From assembly GCF_937973075.1 (NCBI RefSeq), contig NZ_CALBWL010000065.1, positions 62,001 to 126,000 of the forward strand: DNA of 64,000 nt, given 5' to 3'. The position numbers were made by a program, and so were the translations under genes. Positions 54,373-63,464 of the stretch are shown one piece after another (within the stretch, counting starts at the first letter, position 1; every line of letters begins with the position of its first letter). This DNA is from an uncultured Campylobacter sp. GTDB taxonomy: Bacteria; Campylobacterota; Campylobacteria; Campylobacterales; Campylobacteraceae. The notes beneath the pieces are model-generated. The model searched no databases, was not told the origin of the DNA, and saw only the letters and a list, made by a program, of their open reading frames with translations.

Positions 54373-55326
54373 ATGAGTGAAGAAAAAAGTTGCGCCTGTG
54401 CGCATGCCAAATCCCAAAACGTAACCGACGCGCCCGGCAACAACACCGTGTTTATGATCTGGCGCTTTAACGCAGACAAAACCGCCTGCAAAAAGGCTTT
54501 CGAGGGTCTTTGCGCTCTGGTGATAAATTTAAACAAAACCGCCGTTACGAGATTCGGTGCGGCTAGCGAAACAAGCTGCGTGCTGGGCGTGGGCTTTGAG
54601 GCGTGGAAAATGCTCGGCTTGCCGAAGCCTTTGCCGAAGGAGCTAAAAAATTTCGAAGAGATTAGGGGCGATAAACACGCTGCGCCCGCTACTGGAGGCG
54701 ATATCCATATCCACATCAGAGCGGCGAATCAAGCCGTTTGCTACGATATGGCAAGCGAGATCAGAGCCGCGCTAAAGGACGTCGCGACGTGCGAGGAGGA
54801 GATCTGCGGCTTTAAATACTACGACGGGCGCGCTATCATCGGCTTTGTGGATGGTACCGAAAATCCCCAGGACGCAGATCGCGACTTTTTCGCCAAGGTA
54901 GGCAACGAAGATGCGGCGTACAAGGGCGGTAGCTATCTTTTTACGCAAAAATATATCCACGATATGAGCGCGTGGAACGCCGCGGGCGTCGCCGAGCAGG
55001 AGCGCGTCATCGGGCGCAGCAAACAAAACGATATCGAAATGAGCGAGGAGATAAAGCCTAGCAACTCGCACTCCGCCGCAGCCAACGTCGGCGACGACAA
55101 AAAGGTCGTGCGCGGCAATATGCCGTTTATGCAGGGCGGCGAGACGGGAACCTACTTCATCGCCTACGCAAGCACCTTTAGCACGCTGGAGCTGATGCTT
55201 GAGAGTATGTTTATCGGCCGCCCGCGAGGCAACTACGACCGCCTACTGGATTTCAGCACCGCAAAGACGGGCGCGCTCTTTTTCGCTCCGACCTTCGATA
55301 TGCTGCAGGCTTATAGCGCAGAGTAA
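54373..55326 (+). CDS. Dyp-type haem peroxidase
   Basis: The 317-residue protein belongs to the dye-decolourising peroxidase family. The GxxDG motif appears as GFVDGTENPQ (near residue 156), the proximal haem-ligand His in NSHSAAANV (near 234), and the distal Arg region in GETGTYFIAYAS. An additional Cys-rich N-terminus (CACAH) precedes the fold. No export signal is seen, so it is probably cytoplasmic. These enzymes use H2O2 to oxidise phenolics; the real substrate is unknown. AAAGGAGAG precedes the ATG. Confidence 0.9.
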   Translation: MSEEKSCACAHAKSQNVTDAPGNNTVFMIWRFNADKTACKKAFEGLCALVINLNKTAVTRFGAASETSCVLGVGFEAWKMLGLPKPLPKELKNFEEIRGDKHAAPATGGDIHIHIRAANQAVCYDMASEIRAALKDVATCEEEICGFKYYDGRAIIGFVDGTENPQDADRDFFAKVGNEDAAYKGGSYLFTQKYIHDMSAWNAAGVAEQERVIGRSKQNDIEMSEEIKPSNSHSAAANVGDDKKVVRGNMPFMQGGETGTYFIAYASTFSTLELMLESMFIGRPRGNYDRLLDFSTAKTGALFFAPTFDMLQAYSAE

Positions 55327-55352
55327 ATTTAGCTTTAAATTAAAGGCGCGCA

Positions 55353-55961
55353 ATGTTTTGCGATCTAAGCCCGTATCAGAGCAGGCGCTGCAAAGAGATC
55401 ATAGAGGGCAAAGTCGAAAATAGTGAAAACGTCAGGGGTCTGATAGAATTCATAGACGCTAAATTTAAAGTTCGAGCGATCAGCGTGTTTTACGGCGCGG
55501 GCAGGGAGTGGCCTAAGATCGTGCTTCGCTCCTAAAAAGATGCCGCAAAAATCACCGATAAAAAGTGCATCGAGCACTACCTTGCCCGAACGCCGCTTTT
55601 CGAGAAACTAAACGGACTTAAGAGCTTTTATATCTCGGTCGAGTCCTTCGAGTCGCAGATCCGCACCGATCTGATCCAAGGCGCCGTAGAGGAGCTGCTG
55701 CGAAACCGAAGCGAGCTTTTAGCGCCGCTTAAAATTTGGTATATCGCAGCGGTGTCCGACACGCCCGTAGTTTTTTATTTCACGAGGCAGGATGCGGCGC
55801 GCCGCGAAGGGGGCGGAAAGATAGAGCGGCTGATAAGAAATTTTATAGAGAAAGCGCAGGACGCCAAATATCTGAGCCACATGGAATTTAAGCTGTTTTT
55901 TTACAGCAAGGAGTTCGTGAATCTTGAGTGCGGCGGAAATTTGTTCTATTATTTTAAATAA
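55353..55961 (+). pseudogene. Unknown ~200-codon gene with a premature TAA
   Basis: An open frame starts at ATG 55353, 27 bp after the peroxidase gene, and hits TAA at 55533-55535. The same frame then continues without interruption to 55961. Joined, it would encode ~201 residues with a helix-rich middle (IRNFIEKAQDAKYLSHME) and sheet-like segments (IWYIAAVSD, VVFYFTRQD). I do not recognise the family. The perfect continuation in frame argues for a single nonsense mutation. Confidence 0.7.
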
Positions 55962-55981
55962 AATTTTGCAAAGGAGTGAAA

Positions 55982-56288
55982 ATGGATGCGAAGCTTTACA
56001 GAAGGTAACGCAACTCTCGCGAGGGCTTGAGGAAGGCGGCGTGCAGAGCCTAAAAGCAGCACTTGAGGGCGACGGCGACGAGGCTAGCAAGACGCAAGCT
56101 CGCGTGATCTTAGGCGAATACTACGTGATGAAGGGCGAGCCCGCGCAGGCTAAGGAATATCTAGGACCCGTGGCGCAAGACGCCGAGCGACTGCGAGATC
56201 AATACGAGACGATCTGCTAGACGATGAAATTTGCAGAGCCGATATGCTTTTGGATATGATCGAGCGCTTCGGGTTTTTGGCGGAATAA
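55982..56288 (+). pseudogene. Frameshifted TPR-like gene remnant
   Basis: ATG 55982 with AAAGGAG upstream reads only eight codons. The adjacent frame continues (VTQLSRGLEEGGVQSLKAAL, RVILGEYYVMKGEPAQAKEYL) to a TAG at 56218-56220, and a third frame continues (RADMLLDMIERFGFLAE) to 56288. The middle part has tetratricopeptide-like helix pattern. Two frameshifts would be needed to restore a ~100-residue protein. Confidence 0.6.
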
Positions 56289-56484
56289 AAATAGTACATT
56301 TACGTATATTCGGTTAACGGTAAAATTTAAACTTTTTGATAGCCATTACCTCAAGTCCAAAAGTTATTATTAAGAAGCGAATTCAGTGTAAAAAGTGGTA
56401 AAATTATACAAAAAGTTTTCAGGAAATTTTAATTAATTGAAAATATTCAAAAGTGTAAAAGCCATTTAAATAAGGAGAAGTTTT

Positions 56485-57378
56485 ATGGATTCCATAGTTA
56501 TCGATGCACAAAAGCATTTATTAAATAAAAGCACAACAGATATTCTTAGACAAGCATATATTATCGCTAAAAAATTACAAATTAGAGATTTCGAGATTTG
56601 GATTAATAACGAGCTAAAAGGGTACAATGAAAATACTGATGTCCCTGAATATAGAACCGTTTGTGGGAATATAAAATATTTAGATTCACATCGTGGCTGG
56701 TTATCACTTATTATAGAGGATGCCAATACATATAATCATTTTACTAAAATAAGTGCTCGACAAAGCATACCTATGTTGGAGCACTTGATAAATACAGTAA
56801 AAAGCGGAGGTAACATAATAGAAAATTTGCCAGATTCGTTTAATGAACTTATAGAGGACAATGATATTCCCACTAAATATATTAGAGAGATAAGCCCCTC
56901 TAGTATAGTTGGTGTTATTGAAACCGTAAAAAGTATTGTTACGGAATGGATATTAAAATTAGAAGAAGACGGTATTGTAGGGGTGAATATGAAATTTACA
57001 GAAGAGGAAATAAAAATAGCAGGTGAGAAAAATTATACAGTAAATAATTTTTATGGCGATGTTTCAAGTAGCCAAATTCAACAAAATAATAATCGTTCTT
57101 CGCAGATAATTAACAACGACTTAGATATTGATAAAATAGCCAAAGTATTAGAGCTAATAAATACCCATAAAAAAGATATTTTAGGGTCGCTAGATAATTC
57201 AAAAGATAAAGATTTTGAAAAAGAACTAAATGCGGTCAATAATGAAATAACTAAACACAAACCCTCAAAGGAACTCTTGGTTCAATCTCTTCATACTATT
57301 AGAAACATTCTTGAAGGAATTACTGGGAATATCATTGCCGCAGGAATTCTATATCAGCTTGGGCTGCTCTTTAAATGA
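56485..57378 (+). CDS. AbiTii-domain protein (abortive-infection type)
   Basis: The N-terminal ~70 residues match the AbiTii pattern: helical start, AKKLQIRDFEIWINNELKGY, then VPEYRTVCGNI. A middle region ending in NNFYGDVSSSQIQQNN resembles the low-complexity joint I recall from AbiTii proteins. A C-terminal helical part ends in a hydrophobic segment (IIAAGILYQLGLLF). The gene is AT-rich compared with both flanks, which fits recent transfer. Phage-defence is suggested only by the family; the mechanism is unknown. AAGGAGAAG precedes the ATG. Confidence 0.7.
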   Translation: MDSIVIDAQKHLLNKSTTDILRQAYIIAKKLQIRDFEIWINNELKGYNENTDVPEYRTVCGNIKYLDSHRGWLSLIIEDANTYNHFTKISARQSIPMLEHLINTVKSGGNIIENLPDSFNELIEDNDIPTKYIREISPSSIVGVIETVKSIVTEWILKLEEDGIVGVNMKFTEEEIKIAGEKNYTVNNFYGDVSSSQIQQNNNRSSQIINNDLDIDKIAKVLELINTHKKDILGSLDNSKDKDFEKELNAVNNEITKHKPSKELLVQSLHTIRNILEGITGNIIAAGILYQLGLLFK

Positions 57379-57534
57379 GATCAGGATTATCAAAGTATAG
57401 CACAGGCAGAAATCTTGTGGTAAATGCTTGAACGGGCGCCAAGTAGAAAAATGCTTGAAATATGTATTCGAAAGTATCAAACAAATATACTAAAATCTAT
57501 CGCGGAAAGCATAATATCCAAACAGGCTTACCCT

Positions 57535-57651
57535 CTATGCAGTGCACAATGTATGATCATACGCACAAACCGCGCGCATCTTGACCCTGTCGTTTGCCAC
57601 GGTATAGAGGCGGTCGTCGCTTACAAGCAAGATTTGATCCGAGCCGAGAAC
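57535..57651 (-). pseudogene. Truncated copy of the beta-propeller gene's 3' end
   Basis: The minus-strand frame GSDQILLV...DDRLYTVANDR...RAVCA closely matches the last ~35 residues of the propeller protein encoded at 58828-59934 (GSDQIMLA, GRLYAVAND, HAVCA), and nucleotides agree too. A stop lies directly upstream in this frame, so only this end remains. It marks a past duplication or recombination between the copies. Confidence 0.75.
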
Positions 57652-57760
57652 TTACGGGCAGACGCCGCAAAGCGTCCGAGCTGGCAGGAGCGAAATTTAA
57701 AACGGGAATGCATTACGCCCGAGCCGCTAGCGATAAATTTTAAAAACGGGAGCAAATTTA

Positions 57761-58492
57761 ATGCTAAATTTAAAAGATAAGCTGCAAAAGTCACAAAAGC
57801 CGCAGCAGTCGCAGTCTAGGCAAGACGCCGAGCGCCGAAATCCGCCGCAATTTGACAATAAATCCCTCATCGTCAAAGACTACAACATAATAGTATTCTT
57901 TATTTATAACCTATTCTTCGCTCCCTTGGCGGTACCGGTGTTTCTGTATATAGGGGATATTTTCCCATACTATACCCCGTTTGTTCCTGTAGTATTCGCC
58001 GTCGTGTCCTATCTCAACAGCGCCCATACGCGCTTTGTTCATTTGACGGACAGGGGCATTAACTACGTTAACAAGGGCAAAATCACGAAATCTATAAAAT
58101 TTGATGAGATATCGCTCATAAAGCTCACCGCTACGCCGCTATTCGGACATATCGTGCCGGCTAGAAATTCCGCAGGCATTGTGTTTTCGTTCATCGTAAT
58201 AGCCGTCGCGTTTGCCGGATTTTTACAAAGCCTTAGAGGATTTATAATTTTTATTATGAGCCTGACGGCATTGATTTTGCCGTTTTTCGCTTCTAAGCTG
58301 ATTTTTTCAAAGATCACGGAGGGGAAATTTAACTTCCGCGCGATCGATACTTTGATCATCTATGACGGCAAGGGCGGATTTATCAGTTTTATGATGAGCG
58401 GGGCGGATTTTGAAAGGGTTTGCTGCTACATGCTAAAAGAGCGGCGGATTAGCCCGTCAAAATTTCAAAAGCAGTTTGTGATATTTCAATGA
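57761..58492 (+). CDS. Membrane protein of unknown function
   Basis: The 243-residue protein has a Gln/Lys-rich basic N-terminus (~40 residues), two hydrophobic spans near 45-90 and two more near 140-185. A small beta-rich segment follows (FRAIDTLIIYDGKGGFISFMM). The middle section (VHLTDRGINYVNKGKITKSIKFDEISLIKL) has a PH-like look. No family is recognised. GC content is moderate. It lies between the propeller-gene remnant and non-coding DNA, so no context for function. Confidence 0.7.
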   Translation: MLNLKDKLQKSQKPQQSQSRQDAERRNPPQFDNKSLIVKDYNIIVFFIYNLFFAPLAVPVFLYIGDIFPYYTPFVPVVFAVVSYLNSAHTRFVHLTDRGINYVNKGKITKSIKFDEISLIKLTATPLFGHIVPARNSAGIVFSFIVIAVAFAGFLQSLRGFIIFIMSLTALILPFFASKLIFSKITEGKFNFRAIDTLIIYDGKGGFISFMMSGADFERVCCYMLKERRISPSKFQKQFVIFQ

Positions 58493-58827
58493 AACGGGCG
58501 TTTCGATCAATATCATCGCCGAGTTTTACCCGCGCGCGCCGCAAAGTTCGATGGAATTTCACGGCAGCTCACACCACTTCGCGCCTTGAAATTTACCGCG
58601 ACCGCTTTAAATTTTAAGGCGCGGGGTTTGAATTTCAGTTCGAAACGACGCGCCGAGCGAATAAATTTCATTTAGCGAGCGGGTCTGTGGCGATTTAAAA
58701 TCGGACGCTTTTGGGTCATGACCGCGCCCCGCCGAACTAGGTAAATTCCATATCCAAAGCGTTCGGCGGCTCAAGGCTTGCGTTTAATTTAATCCACAAT
58801 TACAAGCCGAATTTCAATCTGTCCAAT
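58493..58827 (+). other. Non-coding gap, nothing recognised
   Basis: About 335 bases between convergent genes, rich in GC blocks and AAATTT; no frame, RNA or strong hairpin supported. Confidence 0.5.
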
Positions 58828-59934
58828 TTAAATATCCGCGCAGACTGCGTGCATCGCGGCTCCATCGTTTGCCACGGCGTAGAGGCGCCCGCCGCTAGCG
58901 AGCATGATCTGATCCGAGCCGAATTGAAACTTGCCGAATTTTATCTCCCTTGCGACCGAGCCGTCCTCGGCACTGATCAAAACCGGCTTGCCGCGGCGAT
59001 CTGCGAGTAAAATTTTATTCTCGCACCACGCGAAACGCTCGGTTCCGCCGGTGTCAAACTTAAAGATCACTTCGCCGCTTACCGCGTCCACGGCGTATAG
59101 GTGCCCGCCCTTGCCCGCGGTGCCGAAATACAGCGTTTCGCGACCCTGCAGCTTGTCTTGCGCATCAAAATGCGACGTCGCTCCGCCGCGCAGGCAAACT
59201 GGCGTATATAGATACGCGCCTAGCTTCAGCCGCCAAAGCGTTTTACCTTTTGTGGCTGCTTTTTTGCGGGTTTGTTTGCTGCCGTTTGAAATTTTATCTT
59301 TTGCCTCGCTTGTTTCATCGCGCGGATCGCTTTTGCTTTCTTTGCAAACAGCCGCCGCGCCGCTATTCTCGGAGGAATTGTTTAAATTCTCGCCCGTCGA
59401 GCCGCTAGAATTTAGCGTGCCGCCTAAATCAGCCGCCGCGCCGTTTAAATTTGACCCGCCTTGCGAGGCTCTGCATTCCATCATAAAGGGCGAACTCATC
59501 CGCACGGCAAAGCCGTCAAATTCGTAGATTCGCGCATCGCTGTAGACCTGCTTCACGGGCGCAGGAGCGTCGCCAAGCTCGGTCATTTCGCCGTCTTGTA
59601 TTTTAATGAGCTTTGCGGGCGAATCGACGAAGCCCTCGTAATATCTCGTATTTAGCACGAAATGACCGTCCTGCGGGTAACAAAGTGCGGAGGCGGCAGA
59701 GAAAATTTCGCGCTGCTCGTAGGCAAGTACCGATCTTTTATGTTCGCTAAAATCGCGTGAAAACGTATCTAGCAGCACGTAGCTAGGCGTTAACTTCGCA
59801 GCGATGTTTTGTTCGCTAGGAGCTGCGAAAGCAAAATGGACGAAGGCAATCCGCTCGCCCATCTCGTAAATGCCTGTCACGCCATGCCCGCGAAACTCCA
59901 CGCCCTGCATCGCAAGAGGATATGATTTTAGCAT
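58828..59934 (-). CDS. PQQ-like beta-propeller protein with low-complexity insert
   Basis: The 368-residue protein has repeated blades ending in patterns such as TAGKGGHLYAVDAVSGEVIFKF and SAEDGSVAREIKF, typical of PQQ-like propellers. No signal peptide is seen. Residues ~154-230 form a Ser/Asn/Gly/Lys-rich insert without hydrophobic core, unlike the rest. The function is unknown; related proteins bind partners or scaffold complexes. A truncated second copy of its 3' end lies at 57535-57651. Confidence 0.75.
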   Translation of the reverse strand: MLKSYPLAMQGVEFRGHGVTGIYEMGERIAFVHFAFAAPSEQNIAAKLTPSYVLLDTFSRDFSEHKRSVLAYEQREIFSAASALCYPQDGHFVLNTRYYEGFVDSPAKLIKIQDGEMTELGDAPAPVKQVYSDARIYEFDGFAVRMSSPFMMECRASQGGSNLNGAAADLGGTLNSSGSTGENLNNSSENSGAAAVCKESKSDPRDETSEAKDKISNGSKQTRKKAATKGKTLWRLKLGAYLYTPVCLRGGATSHFDAQDKLQGRETLYFGTAGKGGHLYAVDAVSGEVIFKFDTGGTERFAWCENKILLADRRGKPVLISAEDGSVAREIKFGKFQFGSDQIMLASGGRLYAVANDGAAMHAVCADI

Positions 59935-60407
59935 TTGCGGCTCCTTAAAATTTGAAGCGATTATAGCTTAAATTTGGGCGCGAATTTAAAATTTTGTATG
60001 CACGTTGAAATTTTACGGCGCGCGGCATGGAATTTTAAATTTTGCGGAGCTTCCAAAATTTTACGCCCGACACAATGAATGCTACGTCTTAAAAACTCAT
60101 GAGTAAATTTCGTTGCTAGATTTTTCATTCACTTTTATACCAGACGAACGCTCAAAGCTTAATGCCATTATATTATTTCACCATTGTATATTACTTTGAT
60201 TCGGACTGATCAACCAGGTCAATATCGAAATTCTAGCTTTTTCGCTACGTATCTTTCTAGCATTCATTTGCGAATATGCTATTCTAGCTGCCTATTTGCG
60301 CCGTATATCGTGAAGTAGAGTTTAAACGTAAAGAGCATTAAATGAAAATTAGTATAAATAAAATGTGAAATTCTGAAGTTAAAATAGAGTTTTGGATTAG
60401 ATTAAAA
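59935..60407 (+). other. Non-coding gap, nothing recognised
   Basis: About 470 bases between the propeller gene and the tRNA-Ser gene, mostly AAATTT-rich; no credible frames. Confidence 0.5.
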
Positions 60408-60495
60408 TGGCCGGGAGATAGGGATTCGAACCCCAGGAGGCTTTCACCTCAACGGTTTTCAAGACCGCCGCTTTCGACCGCTCAGCCATCTCCCG
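60408..60495 (-). tRNA. tRNA-Ser (anticodon TGA)
   Basis: Class II tRNA. The acceptor CGGGAGA pairs with TCTCCCG, then G and CCA. The anticodon loop has CTTGAAA, giving TGA. The long variable arm and T-arm are intact. Confidence 0.93.
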
Positions 60496-60553
60496 ATTAA
60501 GGGCGGGTAGACCCCGCCGAAAGTTCGCGCAGATCAAGATCTACACGTGGAAT

Positions 60554-60709
60554 TTATTCGGTTTTTTCTCCGACCCACTCGGCGCCGTTGTGAACCTTTT
60601 CTTTGGTCCATTGAGCCGCGTTGTGCGAATCCTCTTTTACGCCGTGCCAAGTATTAGAGCACCCGCTAAAAACCATCAATGCCAAAAGAGCCGCTAGTAT
60701 GTATCTCAT
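60554..60709 (-). CDS. Small entericidin-like lipoprotein
   Basis: The 51-residue protein has a signal sequence and lipobox (VFSGCSN, Cys17) followed by ~34 polar residues with a repeated His-Asn/Trp theme (DSHNAAQWTKEKVHNGAEW). This resembles entericidin-type and similar tiny outer-membrane lipoproteins. AGGAGTTATT precedes the ATG. It lies between two tRNA genes on the same strand. Function unknown. Confidence 0.75.
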   Translation of the reverse strand: MRYILAALLALMVFSGCSNTWHGVKEDSHNAAQWTKEKVHNGAEWVGEKTE

Positions 60710-60729
60710 AATAACTCCTTTTTAGGATC

Positions 60730-60803
60730 TGGAGGCGACACCCGGATTCGAACCGGGGATCAAAGCTTTGCAGGCTCATGCCTTACCACTTGGCTATGTC
60801 GCC
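60730..60803 (-). tRNA. tRNA-Cys (anticodon GCA)
   Basis: The acceptor GGCGACA pairs with TGTCGCC, then T and CCA. The anticodon loop gives GCA. D- and T-arms complete. Confidence 0.94.
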
Positions 60804-60819
60804 GCGCCGGCTTATTAGG

Positions 60820-60906
60820 TGGTGCCCGGAGCCGGACTTGAACCGGCACGGAAAAAATTCCGAGGGATTTTAAGTCCCTTGCGTCTACCGATTCCGCCAT
60901 CCGGGC
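60820..60906 (-). tRNA. tRNA-Leu (anticodon TAA)
   Basis: Class II tRNA. The acceptor GCCCGGA pairs with TCCGGGC, then A and CCA. The anticodon region GGGACTTAAAATCCC gives TAA. Confidence 0.94.
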
Positions 60907-60934
60907 ACATTTAATACAAAAACAGAATGTAAAA

Positions 60935-61009
60935 TGGAGCGGGAAACGAGAGTCGAACTCGCGACATCAACCATGGCAAGGTTGCGCTCTACCACTGAGC
61001 TATTCCCGC
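60935..61009 (-). tRNA. tRNA-Gly (anticodon GCC)
   Basis: The acceptor GCGGGAA pairs with TTCCCGC, then T and CCA. The anticodon loop has TTGCCAT, giving GCC. Confidence 0.94.
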
Positions 61010-61142
61010 GCAAAGAAATGAAATATTACCCAATGCAAGCTTAAAATTTCATTTTATAGCGGCTTTTGCGGAGAAAATTTTGGCGTAGCGCCTGAATTTA
61101 AAAATTTTGTAAGTAAAATAATGTAAAATTATAAAATCTTTT

Positions 61143-61218
<76 letters not shown>

Positions 61219-61404
61219 TTTAAGCTACTTTTAATTTTAAATCACTTCTTTTAGATCTCTTTTACTTCCTTTAAATACCAATATTTAGGGCTTTTTAGTA
61301 ATTTTTGATTATTTTTGTTTCTTTTTATGTTATAATTATTTTAAAATAATTCAGTTAGTTACTAAGTTAGTTAAACCTATTAGGTCAGTTTTACAGAAAG
61401 AGCA

Positions 61405-61572
61405 ATGATATCGTCTAAAAGCCCTTTTACGTATATATTGCATAAAACCAAAAACGGCATAAGCGAGAGCTATATCGCAAAAATCATTAAGATGAACGAA
61501 AAATATATACCTCCATCTTTTGACGAGCGCGATGCAAATACGATAAAGTATAGTGATATTTTAGAATTTTGA
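61405..61572 (+). CDS. 55-residue protein or C-terminal remnant, function unknown
   Basis: ATG 61405 opens 55 codons (LHKTKNGISESYIAKIIK, then PPSFDERDANTIKYSD) that read as natural protein. An overlapping frame continues for ~26 codons (SRLETLHRLINDIEKSLQ) to 61649, suggesting either a second peptide or a frameshifted end. The ribosome site is only AGAGCA. It could be the leftover tip of a polymorphic toxin preceding the immunity genes; this is a guess from position. Confidence 0.4.
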   Translation: MISSKSPFTYILHKTKNGISESYIAKIIKMNEKYIPPSFDERDANTIKYSDILEF

Positions 61573-61675
61573 ACCAAAATAATCCGAGTTCTAGTCGTCT
61601 CGAAACGCTTCATCGCCTAATAAACGATATAGAAAAGTCTTTGCAATAAATTAAATTTTAATGGAAGGAGAGATT

Positions 61676-62041
61676 ATGTCAGTTGAAGAAGATGGCGCGG
61701 CGTTTATAGATGAAGATTACGTAAATATCGTGCCGCAGGATCTGCTGGAGCGCGGTATACGCTTAAGGGAGGAGTACGGAATTTATGGAATCGCTTGGAG
61801 ATTTGATGATGTAATGGAGGTGCTAAAAATCGCAAGAGATAGAGATATGCTTATCGTCGGAGGGGATGTATATCGCCTAAGCGGCAATAAGCCCATAATC
61901 ACATACGATAGTTGGAGTATTAAATCGGAAGATGACGATGCATTTGAAGTAGCGATCGAATATATCACTAATTATCGCGCCAGAAACGGAGATGATTTTG
62001 CATACTGCCCGGTCATTAGCCCCGGACAGGTGTCCAAATGA
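61676..62041 (+). CDS. Imm40-like immunity protein (copy 1)
   Basis: The start at ATG 61676 follows AAGGAGAGATT. The 121-residue protein reads FIDEDYVNIVPQDLLERGIRL, GIAWRFDDVMEVL, then IVGGDVYRLSG and ITYDSWS. The GGDVY and Tyr-Asp-x-Trp motifs resemble the Imm40 immunity family of polymorphic toxin systems. No toxin is visible in the window. The gene and its flanks are repeated exactly 400 bp downstream. Its TGA overlaps an ATG (MKILAFN) that runs only 14 codons. Confidence 0.6.
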   Translation: MSVEEDGAAFIDEDYVNIVPQDLLERGIRLREEYGIYGIAWRFDDVMEVLKIARDRDMLIVGGDVYRLSGNKPIITYDSWSIKSEDDDAFEVAIEYITNYRARNGDDFAYCPVISPGQVSK

Positions 62042-62075
62042 AAATTTTGGCTTTCAACATAGAAAAGGAGAAATT

Positions 62076-62441
62076 ATGTTAGTTGAAAAAAGTATTATGT
62101 CATTTATAGATGAAGATTACGTAAATATCGTGCCGCAGGATCTGCTACAGCGCGGTATTCGTCTAAGAGAGGAGCTCGGATTTTATGATATCGCTTGGAG
62201 ATTCGACGATGTAATGGAGGTGCTAAAAATCACAAGAGATAAAGGTATGATTATCGTAGGAGGAGACGTATATCGCTTAAGCGGCAATGAGCCCATCATC
62301 ACATACGACTACTGGAGCACTAAAGCGGAAGATGACAATGCATTTGAGGTGGCGATCCAATATATCACTAATTATCGCGCTAGAAACGGAGATGACTTTG
62401 CATATTGCCCAGTCATTTGCCCCGGGCGGGTGTCCAAATGA
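62076..62441 (+). CDS. Imm40-like immunity protein (copy 2)
   Basis: The tandem copy of the previous gene, also 121 residues with start after AAGGAGAAATT. It shows clustered amino-acid changes at the N-terminus (about residues 2-10) and scattered ones elsewhere (LGFYDIAWRF, DKGMIIVGGDVY). Its 3' flank also carries an ATGA overlap opening a frame (MKILAYN) that stops within nine codons. Together the copies suggest protection against related toxins, as in polyimmunity arrays. Confidence 0.6.
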   Translation: MLVEKSIMSFIDEDYVNIVPQDLLQRGIRLREELGFYDIAWRFDDVMEVLKITRDKGMIIVGGDVYRLSGNEPIITYDYWSTKAEDDNAFEVAIQYITNYRARNGDDFAYCPVICPGRVSK

Positions 62442-62698
62442 AAATTTTGGCTTACAATACAGAATAGTTGATTTTTGCTCATATTCTGATAAATATAAAA
62501 ATGTGTGCCGAACTGAATGCCAATATGTGCGTAGATGGGATATAAAAGACTTTAGGAGCGGTTTTGAAAGACAACGAAGTAGTTTTAATACTATCTGAAT
62601 CATGAGCGGGGCGTATTTATCGATGAAATTCTTCGACTTTGATTGGATAAAAGACAATAAATTATCCTTTGAATTTCATATAAGGATAATTTAAAACC

Positions 62699-63454
62699 AT
62701 GAAACCGGTAAGAATTGTAATGACGATATTTTTTATTATCCTATCGTCTTTAAATTTTCATAAACTATTAACGGAGGGCGGTTATCGCGGAGGGAAAGTC
62801 TATGTCGTAGCCACAACCCAATCCGTCATTATGCAACTACTACTTATCATAGGATTGATCCTGTATTTGATATATCTGATAAGAGTAAAAGAGTATTATA
62901 AGCCAAGCTCAAATTTTATGCTTTCTAAAAAGGAGGACAAAATGAACTTATCGAATAGAATAAAAGTGCTAAAGACGCGGCTTAAACTGCAAAAGCCGGA
63001 AATTATAACAAATCCTGTACAAAAGGATGAGCTTGTCGAACAAGATCTGTGCGGTAAAGATCTGTGCGATTTAGACCATGGCACGATCAAACTCCTATCG
63101 GGAGATTTACAGGTTTTCAATGACTATGCTTTCAGGTATTATATCCTGGATTTTATTGATTTTTACGAGCGCTTCGGCGATGAGGCGATTATAGAGGATA
63201 TGTTCATTCAAGCATTTGCACCGCCTATGCGACGGGCGCTAGCAAAACAATTTAGCAGAGATGAGGTAAAAATAATCATAGATTTTTTACAAAAACACTA
63301 TGAAAATATTACAAGAATTACGCATTCCAAGAAATATAAAAATTTAAAACTCTATGAGCAAGATGAAATTTATATACCATTCAAACATTTTGAAAAAGAG
63401 ATAAAAAACGCTATAAAATTTTGGGGGAAGTATTATAAGGGTAAAAATTTATAA
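62699..63454 (+). CDS. Membrane-anchored protein of unknown function
   Basis: The 251-residue protein has two membrane spans (about residues 5-22 and 42-62), a basic linker and a soluble C-terminal domain. That domain reads FNDYAFRYYILDFIDFYERFG, then FSRDEVKIIIDFLQKH, which faintly resembles the DUF6714 pattern. It is AT-rich like its neighbours. The gap before it (62442-62698) contains short open pieces with no clear gene. It may be another immunity-type gene; not proven. Confidence 0.6.
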   Translation: MKPVRIVMTIFFIILSSLNFHKLLTEGGYRGGKVYVVATTQSVIMQLLLIIGLILYLIYLIRVKEYYKPSSNFMLSKKEDKMNLSNRIKVLKTRLKLQKPEIITNPVQKDELVEQDLCGKDLCDLDHGTIKLLSGDLQVFNDYAFRYYILDFIDFYERFGDEAIIEDMFIQAFAPPMRRALAKQFSRDEVKIIIDFLQKHYENITRITHSKKYKNLKLYEQDEIYIPFKHFEKEIKNAIKFWGKYYKGKNL

Positions 63455-63464
63455 GGATTGGCAA

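Noticed and set aside
55533..55535. Recoding of an in-frame stop
   Set aside because: The codon is TAA, which is not used for selenocysteine or pyrrolysine; a nonsense mutation is simpler.
57424..57780. 118-codon plus-strand frame
   Set aside because: Its middle part is the antisense of a propeller-gene remnant, so it is not a gene in its own right.
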